From Lachnospiraceae bacterium (GTDB lineage Bacteria > Bacillota > Clostridia > Lachnospirales > Lachnospiraceae): 20,654 bases of DNA. The stretch lies in assembly GCA_900771995.1 (NCBI GenBank), contig CAAGQC010000006.1, forward strand, positions 1-20,654, given 5' to 3'. Below the pieces are notes generated by a model that saw only the letters and a program-made list of their open reading frames with translations, made no database searches and was not told the DNA's origin. This document shows, piece by piece, positions 7,716-14,285 of the stretch (position 1 is its first letter; each line of letters opens with the position of its first letter). A program made the translations under genes and the position numbers.

Positions 7716-8822
7716 TTAGAAACGGATGCGTTCTTCGGTGTCGGTGCTAAAGAGGAATACTTTTGCAGGTTTTAAGGCAAAATGCACTTTCCCGGTGGGA
7801 AGAGATTTCCCTTCGTCCGCATCAATGATGGAACGGATGGTAACGTTCTGGGACTTCTCATGGGTGGAAACAATGCTCACATCCCGGCCCATGACCTCCA
7901 GACGCACCAGATCGCAGGAGAGCGGTCCGTCCTCTTTTAATACGAAGCCTTCCGGGCGGATGCCGACATGCACGGGCTGATCCGCTACTCCGGGAGTGGA
8001 CAGGACAGCCTCGGAGCCGATGTATAACTGCTCCTTTTTTACCTCACCGGAAAATACATTGATGGGAGGTGTGCCGAGGAACTTTGCAACGAACAGATTT
8101 ACAGGATCGTCGTATACGTTCTGGGGCCTGCCGATCTGCTGTACAATACCGTCCTTCATCACGACGATCATATCGGAGATGCTCATGGCTTCGTCCTGAT
8201 CGTGGGTAACGAAGATGGTGGTGATCTGCGTCTCCTGCTGGATCCGGCGGATCTCTTCTCTGGTCTGGAGACGGAGTCTGGCATCCAGATTGGAGAGGGG
8301 CTCATCTAACAGAAGGACTCTGGGCAGCTTGACCAAAGCTCTGGCGATGGCCACACGCTGCTGTTGACCGCCGGAGAGCTCATTGGGTTTACGCTCTAAC
8401 AGGTGGTCGATCTGTACCAGCTTTGCCGCTTCCAGCACGCGCTTGCGCATCTCTTCTTTGGAAAGCTTGTCGGCTCCCTTCAGGTTCTCCAGAGGGAACT
8501 GAATATTTTTTTCTACAGTGAGGTGGGGGTAGAGGGCATAGTTCTGGAACACCATGCCGACACCGCGGTTCTCGGGCGGAAGTCCGGTGACATCATCTTC
8601 TCCGAAAAAGATTTTGCCTTCGGTGGGTTTCAGCAGACCGCAGATCAGATTCAGTGCAGTACTTTTGCCACAGCCGGAGGGACCTAAGAGTCCGATCAGC
8701 TTTCCGTCGGGGATCTCGAAGTCGAAGTCATTCACGGCAATGACATCTTCGCGGTTTTTCCTGCCGCGGACAGGACCGCGGGCGGGGAATTTCTTGGTCA
8801 GATGCTGTAATACGATTTTCAT
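7716..8822 (-). CDS. ABC transporter ATP-binding protein, MalK/MsmK/UgpC family
   Basis: The protein has 368 residues. Walker A GPSGCGKS lies at 47-54, signature LSGGQ at 149-153, Walker B RVLLLDEP at 168-175, D-loop SNLD at 177-180, and switch His at 207. The C-terminal 130 residues carry the TOBE/OB regulatory region, including the 'VHVGIRPEGF' strand typical of MalK and MsmK. It energises import by the two permeases. A short basic insertion (PARGPVRGRKNRED, about 13-26) extends the first loop. It is the second gene of the unit, 66 bases after the FRG gene, with AAAGGAAA as ribosome binding site. I saw no good separate promoter in that gap. Single MsmK-like ATPases can serve several sugar importers, so sharing with other transporters is possible. 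Confidence 0.96.
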   Translation of the reverse strand: MKIVLQHLTKKFPARGPVRGRKNREDVIAVNDFDFEIPDGKLIGLLGPSGCGKSTALNLICGLLKPTEGKIFFGEDDVTGLPPENRGVGMVFQNYALYPHLTVEKNIQFPLENLKGADKLSKEEMRKRVLEAAKLVQIDHLLERKPNELSGGQQQRVAIARALVKLPRVLLLDEPLSNLDARLRLQTREEIRRIQQETQITTIFVTHDQDEAMSISDMIVVMKDGIVQQIGRPQNVYDDPVNLFVAKFLGTPPINVFSGEVKKEQLYIGSEAVLSTPGVADQPVHVGIRPEGFVLKEDGPLSCDLVRLEVMGRDVSIVSTHEKSQNVTIRSIIDADEGKSLPTGKVHFALKPAKVFLFSTDTEERIRF

Positions 8823-8852
8823 GTGTATATTTCCTTTCTTATAATGAATCTA

Positions 8853-8915
8853 AATCCCATAGGAGTCCTTCAAAATCCCAAATGATTTTCAGATTCCATA
8901 GGAATCCTTCAAATC
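8853..8915. repeat. Short direct duplication of the FRG gene's 3' end
   Basis: Bases 8853-8877 and 8892-8915 are near-identical, sharing CCATAGGA and TCCTTCAAA. The second copy encodes the last residues of the FRG protein, DLKDSYGI. The first lies just beyond its stop codon in the gap before the ATPase gene. Confidence 0.7.
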
Positions 8916-9638
8916 ATTCGATATATGATCCAGATCGGGGTATACGAAGCTCTCGGAGATGCCGAATACCCGCAGGCTTTCAATAAAGTATTGTTTCCGC
9001 CCGGAGGGAATAATGATCTTATAAAGCATATTTTCATCGCAGATGTCTTCCAGACGTTCCAGAGAGTTGTGTACGGTGAAGTTGGAGTACTGGGAGTACA
9101 TGCGGAGGTTGTTCTCTGTGGAGCTGCAAGCCAGGATCTTGTTTTTCAATTCCGGATTGTGGTGGTTGTGTTTGAAGGCGGGCAGCAGCATTTCCTGTGT
9201 GGTGTCCGCATCAATGGGATAGATGCAGTTGCCGAAGCCTTCCTTCTCGTTCAACAGACCCGGTGTCAGTACCCAGACGCAGGCATCGGTGTCCGGAGTC
9301 TCCCGGTAAGTCTCCGTGGCGAAAAATACGGCGATCAGGGGAGACTGGGTCCAGTCTAACATTCTCGTGGGCAGACCGTAGTGCTGCATCAGGGAGACCC
9401 AGCCGGCGTAATTGTGTTTGTCGGGAGGATTGTCCAGGATCTGTCTCGCCCGGATATAGAAATCATTGGCAATATAGCGTTCGGAGTCCAGTCTTTTCTG
9501 GCTTCGTTGGATGGAAGGAATCAGAGTCAGATCCGCGTTCTCTTCCCCGCGGAACCAGAGACGGACGCCGTGCTTTTGGCGTAACGTACTGACGAACTGC
9601 AGGAGTTCATCGATGGTGCTTACTTTTTGTGTTAACAT
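8889..9638 (-). CDS. FRG-domain protein leading the sugar-transport operon
   Basis: The protein has 249 residues. The FRG domain is clear: 'LWFRGEEN' with F29-R30-G31, 'LIPSIQR' at 39-45, 'NDFYIRARQ' at 58-66, and the diagnostic 'SLMQHYGLPTRMLDWTQSPL' at 82-101 followed by 'AVFFATE'. FRG domains are named for the Phe-Arg-Gly motif. They are frequent in prophages and defence-related loci, and their biochemical activity is not settled. The ATG at 9638 has GAGG eight bases upstream. The gene has its own promoter (9704-9732) and no visible terminator before the MalK-type gene, so it is probably the first cistron of the sugar ABC operon. Whether it acts in sugar uptake or is simply inserted there cannot be decided from sequence. 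Confidence 0.9.
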   Translation of the reverse strand: MLTQKVSTIDELLQFVSTLRQKHGVRLWFRGEENADLTLIPSIQRSQKRLDSERYIANDFYIRARQILDNPPDKHNYAGWVSLMQHYGLPTRMLDWTQSPLIAVFFATETYRETPDTDACVWVLTPGLLNEKEGFGNCIYPIDADTTQEMLLPAFKHNHHNPELKNKILACSSTENNLRMYSQYSNFTVHNSLERLEDICDENMLYKIIIPSGRKQYFIESLRVFGISESFVYPDLDHISNDLKDSYGI

Positions 9639-9703
9639 GATAGACCTCGTTCTTATTTCTTATGCTTCCATTTTATGCTCATATCGGGGCATCAAGCTAC
9701 TTT

Positions 9704-9732
9704 ATTATAGATGGTTTTTCGCAGTTGTACAA
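9704..9732 (-). promoter_or_regulatory. Promoter of the FRG-ABC transporter operon
   Basis: On the minus strand TTGTAC (9732-9727) is separated by 17 bases from a perfect TATAAT (9709-9704). The start site would be near 9697, about 60 bases before the FRG start codon. Its -35 box is one half of the palindrome TTGTACAA, and the other half is the -35 box of the divergent GH13 promoter. Confidence 0.72.
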
Positions 9733-9753
9733 GTAGCCATTCTGTGATATGGT
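9725..9753 (+). promoter_or_regulatory. Promoter of the GH13 glucosidase gene
   Basis: TTGTAC (9725-9730), a 17-base spacer and TATGGT (9748-9753) form a sigma-A-like promoter, with a start site near 9760. The -35 element overlaps that of the divergent operon in the palindrome TTGTACAA (9725-9732). Confidence 0.6.
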
Positions 9754-9769
9754 AAAAGAAAGAATACGG

Positions 9770-9779
9770 AAAACGTTTT
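9770..9779. promoter_or_regulatory. Probable LacI-family operator
   Basis: The perfect 10-bp palindrome AAAACGTTTT has the central CG and A/T arms typical of LacI/MalR-type sugar regulators. It lies about 10 bases downstream of the predicted GH13 start site, a repressor position. No LacI-type regulator gene is in the window, so the regulator would be encoded elsewhere. It could instead be a degenerate catabolite-response element. Confidence 0.55.
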
Positions 9780-9815
9780 TATAATAAAAATAAAGCACAC
9801 AGGAAGGAGTACACT

Positions 9816-11354
9816 ATGGCAAAATGGCTTGATAATGCAATCTTTTATGAAATCTATCCCCAGTCTTTTCTGGATACCAATGGTGACGGTATCGGTGATT
9901 TTCAGGGTATCATAGAAAAACTGGATTATATTAAGGAACTGGGATGTAATGCGATCTGGATGAATCCCTGTTTTGCATCCCCCTTCGGCGACGCAGGCTA
10001 TGATGTTGCGGACTACTATCAGGCAGCTCCCAGATACGGCACCAATGCGGACCTGAAGCGTCTGTTTAACGAAGTACACAAACGGAATATGCATATCCTG
10101 TTAGACCTGGTGCCGGGACATACATCTGTGGCACATCCCTGGTTTAAGGAGTCCTGTAAGGCAGATCTTAATGAATTTACCGATCGTTATATCTGGACCG
10201 ACAGCACCTGGGGACAGCTGGAAAACATGGGAAGTCTGTGCGGTATCTCCGAGAGAGAAGGTTCTGTGATCGTGAACTTTTTCGCGCATCAGCCGGCGCT
10301 CAATTACGGATTTTATAAAAAGACACAGGACTGGCAGCAGGATCCCGATGATCCAGGCCCTAAGGCAACGCTTGCTGAGATGGAAAATGTCATGCGGTTC
10401 TGGATCGGCATGGGCTGTGACGGCTTCCGTGTGGATATGGCAGGTTCTCTGGTGAAAAATGATGAGGACAGCAAGGGAAACATTGCTCTGTGGAGAAAGG
10501 TAAGAGCGTTCCTGGATGCGGAGTTCCCTGAGGCAGTGCTGGTATCCGAGTGGGGAGAACCGGACAAGTCCCTGCAGGGCGGCTTCCATATGGACTTTTT
10601 ACTTCATTTCGGACCGTCTCATTATAACGACCTGTTCCGCTGCGAGGAGCCTTTCTTCTCCGGAAGAGGTAAGGGTGATGTGGCAGCCTTCGTAGAGAAA
10701 TATAAGGAAAACTATGAAAAGGCACAGCGTAAGGGGCTGATCTGTATTCCCTCCGGTAACCACGATATGGATCGTCTGGCGAGAAGCATTCATGGGGAGG
10801 AGTTAAAGGTGGCATTTGCATTCCTTCTGTCCATGCCCGGTGCACCGTTCCTGTATTATGGCGATGAGATCGGCATGCGCTATGTGGAAGATCTGCACTC
10901 CGTAGAGGGCGGTTACGGACGTACCGGCTCCCGCTCACCCATGCAGTGGGATCATACCACCAACGCCGGTTTCAGCGCGGCACCGAAGGAAAAGCTTTAT
11001 GTCAAACAGGACGAAGCCACTGACCGTCCTACGGTGGAGGCGCAGATGGCAGATCCGGATTCCCTGTACCATGAGATCCAGAAGTTAATTAACATCCGTC
11101 AGGCGAACAGCGCATTGCAGAGCCGCGGAGAGATCGAGTTCATCTATGCCGAGGAAAAACAATATCCTCTGGCGTATCTGCGCAGTGACGACAAGGAGAA
11201 GATTCTGATCATTATCAATCCGGCGGACAGAGAGGTCAGCTTCGACGGAGACTATGCGGTAAAGGAAGCTTTGTATACCTTAGGTGGGGAAGTTGCATTT
11301 GCAGGCGGAAAGGTTACTGTGCCCGGAGGCAGCGCCGGATTTTATCTGCTGTAG
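9816..11354 (+). CDS. GH13 alpha-amylase-family glucosidase
   Basis: The protein has 512 residues and no signal peptide, so it acts in the cytosol. The GH13 regions are in order: 'DLVPGHTS' (97-104), 'GFRVDMA' with nucleophile Asp207, 'LVSEWGEP' with acid/base Glu245, and 'SGNHDMDR' with transition-state Asp317. The 'RTGSRSPMQW...NAGFS' segment resembles oligo-1,6-glucosidase and trehalose synthase-type enzymes. It ends in a beta-sandwich domain C (about 430-512). In region I the usual Asn before His is Gly (P-G-H-T). It probably cleaves the alpha-glucoside imported by the divergently encoded transporter. The exact linkage is not readable. AAGGAG lies seven bases before the ATG. No terminator was seen before queH. 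Confidence 0.94.
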   Translation: MAKWLDNAIFYEIYPQSFLDTNGDGIGDFQGIIEKLDYIKELGCNAIWMNPCFASPFGDAGYDVADYYQAAPRYGTNADLKRLFNEVHKRNMHILLDLVPGHTSVAHPWFKESCKADLNEFTDRYIWTDSTWGQLENMGSLCGISEREGSVIVNFFAHQPALNYGFYKKTQDWQQDPDDPGPKATLAEMENVMRFWIGMGCDGFRVDMAGSLVKNDEDSKGNIALWRKVRAFLDAEFPEAVLVSEWGEPDKSLQGGFHMDFLLHFGPSHYNDLFRCEEPFFSGRGKGDVAAFVEKYKENYEKAQRKGLICIPSGNHDMDRLARSIHGEELKVAFAFLLSMPGAPFLYYGDEIGMRYVEDLHSVEGGYGRTGSRSPMQWDHTTNAGFSAAPKEKLYVKQDEATDRPTVEAQMADPDSLYHEIQKLINIRQANSALQSRGEIEFIYAEEKQYPLAYLRSDDKEKILIIINPADREVSFDGDYAVKEALYTLGGEVAFAGGKVTVPGGSAGFYLL

Positions 11355-11423
11355 TTGGTGGAATGTATTTTAAAAGAAGTGGATGATCAGTCTGGCGTAG
11401 CGGAGGAGCTTTCGAAAAAATGA

Positions 11424-11454
11424 TTGCGGCATCTCTAAAAAAATATGCTATAAT
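11424..11454 (+). promoter_or_regulatory. Probable queH promoter
   Basis: TTGCGG (11424-11429) is followed after 19 bases by a perfect TATAAT (11449-11454). The start site would be near 11461, about 30 bases before the queH start chosen here. The spacer is long, so the -10 box carries most of the weight. Confidence 0.5.
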
Positions 11455-11491
11455 GAGCGTAATGCTAGAGTATAATTGGAAAGAGAACCGT

Positions 11492-12154
11492 ATGAATCAG
11501 GTAAATTATCAGAAAGAATTAGAGAAAATTTTAAATACCTTACAGGAGAAGGGCGAGGCAGCGTCGGATTACCGGCCGCCCCGCCTGTTTCTGCATAGCT
11601 GCTGTGCACCATGCAGCAGCTATTGTCTGGAATATCTGTGCCGTTATTTTTTGATCACGGTATTTTATTACAATCCCAACATTTCCTTTTCGGAAGAATA
11701 CCGAAAGCGCGTGGCGGAGCAGAAGCGTCTGATCGACGCTTATAATAAAGAAGAAAAGGGATGGCCCATCGACATCGTGGAGGGAGATTATGAACCGGAG
11801 CGTTTTTATGAGATGGCGAAGGGCTACGAGAACTGTCCCGAAGGGGGAGAGAGGTGTTTTCGCTGCTTCGACCTGCGGCTGCGCAGGACTGCGGAGCTGG
11901 CGGCAGATGGCGGTTATGACTATTTTGCCACGACCCTGACCATCAGCCCTCTGAAAAATGCGGCGAAGATCAATGAGATCGGGCAGGCACTGTCCGGGGA
12001 ATATGGTATCCCCTGGCTGCCCTCGGATTTCAAGAAAAAGAACGGGTATAAGAGATCCATCGAACTGTCCGCAGAGTATGAGCTGTACCGGCAGAATTAC
12101 TGCGGCTGTGCCTTTTCCAAGGCGGAGCGGGAAGCACAGATTGCAAATGCGTAA
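11492..12154 (+). CDS. queH: Epoxyqueuosine reductase QueH
   Basis: The protein has 220 residues. It carries the QueH (DUF208) cysteine pattern: HSCCAPC at 35-41, ERCFRC with Cys122 and Cys125, and CGC at 204-206. These bind an iron-sulfur cluster and a second metal. 'FATTLTISPLKN' and 'SDFKKKNGYKRSIELS' are further conserved blocks. QueH reduces epoxyqueuosine to queuosine in tRNA, the last step of the pathway, in bacteria that lack QueG. The start at ATG 11492 is preferred because the -10 box at 11449-11454 would leave longer readings without a leader. A weak GGAAAGAGA precedes it. There are no other queuosine genes nearby. Confidence 0.94.
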   Translation: MNQVNYQKELEKILNTLQEKGEAASDYRPPRLFLHSCCAPCSSYCLEYLCRYFLITVFYYNPNISFSEEYRKRVAEQKRLIDAYNKEEKGWPIDIVEGDYEPERFYEMAKGYENCPEGGERCFRCFDLRLRRTAELAADGGYDYFATTLTISPLKNAAKINEIGQALSGEYGIPWLPSDFKKKNGYKRSIELSAEYELYRQNYCGCAFSKAEREAQIANA

Positions 12155-12161
12155 TTGCGTC

Positions 12162-12190
12162 TTGCGGGATGAGGAATTTTAGGATATAGT
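12162..12190 (+). promoter_or_regulatory. Probable argS promoter
   Basis: TTGCGG (12162-12167), a 17-base spacer and TATAGT (12185-12190) give a reasonable sigma-A-like promoter. It has the same -35 hexamer as the queH promoter. The leader to the argS start is about 118 bases. Confidence 0.5.
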
Positions 12191-12247
12191 AGAAATATTG
12201 AAAACAGCGCAGAAGCGTGAGAGATAGAAATTGTGACTGCACAAGAT

Positions 12248-12282
12248 ATTCCGGTACATTACAGGAAGTAACGGAATACCGG
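12248..12282 (+). promoter_or_regulatory. argS leader with two mutually exclusive stems
   Basis: ATTCCG (12248-12253) can pair with CGGAAT (12272-12277), extended by TTAC/GTAA around an AGGAA loop. CCGGTA (12251-12256) can instead pair with TACCGG (12277-12282). The two stems share bases on both sides and cannot form together. There is no T-box AGGGTGG motif and no terminator, so it is not a T-box. A regulatory role is only inferred. Confidence 0.35.
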
Positions 12283-12314
12283 CAGATTACTGAAAGGTAT
12301 GAGGATTGACTGAC

Positions 12315-14081
12315 ATGAAGAAATTTTTAGAAATGCTGACAGAGGAAATGCAGCAGGCATTTACCGCAGCAGGCTATGACGGAAGCTTAGGAAAAGTAAT
12401 GCTTTCCAACCGTCCTGACCTGTGCGAATATCAGTGTAACGGCGCCATGGCGGGAGCCAAGCTGTATAAAAAAGCCCCCATCATGATCGCAAACGACGTG
12501 GCAGAGCAGTTAAAAGACAGCAAGGTATTTTCCGAAGTGGTGGCAGTAGCCCCCGGATTCCTGAACCTGAAGGTCAGTGAGGCATTTTTGCTCACCTATT
12601 TACAGGGCATGGAGGCAAATGAAAAATTCGGTCTGGAGAAGCCCGAACATCCCAAGAAGATCATTATCGACTACGGCGGCCCCAACGTGGCAAAACCTCT
12701 GCATGTGGGACATTTACGTTCCGCAGTGATCGGTGAGAGCGTAAAACGCATCAGCCGCTATGTGGGACATGAGGTTATCGGTGATGTGCATCTGGGTGAC
12801 TGGGGATTACAGATGGGTCTGGTCATCACCGGTTTACAGGAGAGACAGCCGGAACTGGTATATTTTGATGAGAACTACGCCGGGGAATATCCCGAGGAAG
12901 CTCCGTTTACCATCAGTGAACTGGAGGAAATCTATCCCGCAGCCAGCGCCAAGTCCAAGGAAGATCCCGAGTACAAGGCAAAGGCCATGGAAGCAACCTT
13001 CAAATTACAGAGCGGTGTCAGAGGATATCGTGCTCTGTGGAAGCACATTATCAATGTGTCTGTGAACGACCTGAAGAAGAATTATTCCAAATTAAACGTA
13101 GAATTCGATCTGTGGAAGGGAGAGAGCGATGTCCATGACATCATCCCGGAGATGGTCGCTTATATGAAGGACAACGGCTATGCACACTTAAGTGAGGGTG
13201 CGTTGGTAGTGGATGTCAAGGAAGATACCGACACCAAGGAGATCCCTCCCTGCATGATCTTAAAATCCGACGGAGCCTCTCTGTACAATACCACAGACCT
13301 GGCTACTATTATGGAGCGTATGAAGCTGTATCATCCCGACGAGCTGATCTACGTGGTGGACAAGCGTCAGGAATTGTACTTCGAGCAGGTATTCCGCTGT
13401 GCCCGCAAGACGAAATTGGTAGAACCCGAGACCGAGCTGAAGTTCTTGGGCTTCGGTACCATGAACGGCAAGGATGGCAAACCCTTCAAGACCAGACAGG
13501 GCGGTGTTATGCGTCTCGAGAACCTGATCAAGGATACCCAGGATGAGATGTACAAAAAGATCAAGGAAGGCCGCGATATGGAAGATGCCGAGGCGAGAAA
13601 GGTAGCGGACGTGGTAGCTATCTCCGCGTTAAAATACGGTGATCTGTCCAATCAGGCATCCAAGGATTATGTTTTTGATATCGACCGTTTCACCTCCTTC
13701 GAGGGAGATACCGGCCCCTACATCCTGTATACCATTGTGCGAATCAAGTCTATTTTGAATAAATACAAGGAGCAGGGCGGAGACCTGACCGCTGTAAAAT
13801 TACAGCAGCCCGGTAATGCGTCCGAGAAAGAGCTTGCCATGGAACTGGCACAGTTCAATACCATGATCGCTACCGCTGGAGAAGAACTGGCACCCCATAA
13901 GGTATGTGCCTATATTTACGATCTTGCCAATGCGTTCAACCACTTCTACCATGAGACCAAGATCTTAGGTGAAGAGAATGAGGAGCGTAAGCAGGGACTG
14001 GTAGCACTTTTAGTGCTGACCAGAGATATCCTGGAGACCTGTATTGATATGCTGGGATTCGAAGCTCCGGAGAAAATGTAA
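12315..14081 (+). CDS. argS: Arginyl-tRNA synthetase
   Basis: The protein has 588 residues from ATG 12315. An in-frame TTG lies nine bases earlier, but GAGGA is well placed for the ATG. It charges tRNA-Arg with arginine in the cytosol. The class I HIGH signature is H130-V-G-H133 within 'GGPNVAKPLHVGHLRS', which is the ArgRS-specific context. A KMSKS-equivalent segment, 'FKTRQGGVMRL', lies near residue 400. The C-terminal helical DALR anticodon-binding domain includes 'YIYDLANAFNHFY'. Length is normal for bacterial ArgRS. It is followed without a clear terminator by the riboswitch region. Confidence 0.97.
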   Translation: MKKFLEMLTEEMQQAFTAAGYDGSLGKVMLSNRPDLCEYQCNGAMAGAKLYKKAPIMIANDVAEQLKDSKVFSEVVAVAPGFLNLKVSEAFLLTYLQGMEANEKFGLEKPEHPKKIIIDYGGPNVAKPLHVGHLRSAVIGESVKRISRYVGHEVIGDVHLGDWGLQMGLVITGLQERQPELVYFDENYAGEYPEEAPFTISELEEIYPAASAKSKEDPEYKAKAMEATFKLQSGVRGYRALWKHIINVSVNDLKKNYSKLNVEFDLWKGESDVHDIIPEMVAYMKDNGYAHLSEGALVVDVKEDTDTKEIPPCMILKSDGASLYNTTDLATIMERMKLYHPDELIYVVDKRQELYFEQVFRCARKTKLVEPETELKFLGFGTMNGKDGKPFKTRQGGVMRLENLIKDTQDEMYKKIKEGRDMEDAEARKVADVVAISALKYGDLSNQASKDYVFDIDRFTSFEGDTGPYILYTIVRIKSILNKYKEQGGDLTAVKLQQPGNASEKELAMELAQFNTMIATAGEELAPHKVCAYIYDLANAFNHFYHETKILGEENEERKQGLVALLVLTRDILETCIDMLGFEAPEKM

Positions 14082-14094
14082 TAAAAATAATATC

Positions 14095-14190
14095 TATTTA
14101 GTAAACCCGCTGAAAAACGGGGACACAAAGCCAGATGGGTCTAAGGTCTGAACATAGAGAAAAATCAGACTATGACAGCCGGTTGCAGCA
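14095..14190 (+). ncRNA. GEMM-I (cyclic dinucleotide) riboswitch, variant
   Basis: The core matches GEMM-I: AAACCCG, a GAAA-containing loop, CGGGGAC, then CACAAAGCC, TCTAAGG, a P3 stem GTCTGA/TCAGAC, CTATGACAGCC and GGTTGC. The loop GAAA faces a tetraloop-receptor pair TCTAAG/TATGA, which keeps the receptor fold with U-A replacing the usual C-G. Aligned to the Vibrio cholerae Vc2 numbering, the C22-G45 pair is U14102-A14125, a compensatory change. Position 20, which contacts the ligand, reads A (14100) instead of G. A at 20 is the feature of GEMM-Ib RNAs that favour or accept 3',3'-cGAMP. The outer P1 helix is weak here. A terminator follows and a hybrid histidine kinase pseudogene is downstream. 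Confidence 0.85.
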
Positions 14191-14223
14191 GATTCCTGAG
14201 TGTAGGGGAGTATGTTTATCGTG

Positions 14224-14264
14224 AGCCGTCTGTCAGTGCACATTTTTGGCAGACGGCTTTTATT
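14224..14264 (+). terminator. Riboswitch expression-platform terminator
   Basis: AGCCGTCTGTCA (14224-14235) pairs with TGGCAGACGGCT (14247-14258) with one wobble pair. It is followed by TTTTATT. It lies about 35 bases after the riboswitch core and 22 bases before the kinase start codon, so it probably controls read-through into the kinase. Confidence 0.9.
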
Positions 14265-14285
14265 GTGCCGTAGAAGGGGAAAACG

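Noticed and set aside
12191..12314. T-box riboswitch ahead of argS
   Set aside because: The leader is short and lacks the conserved AGGGTGG antiterminator motif and a terminator.
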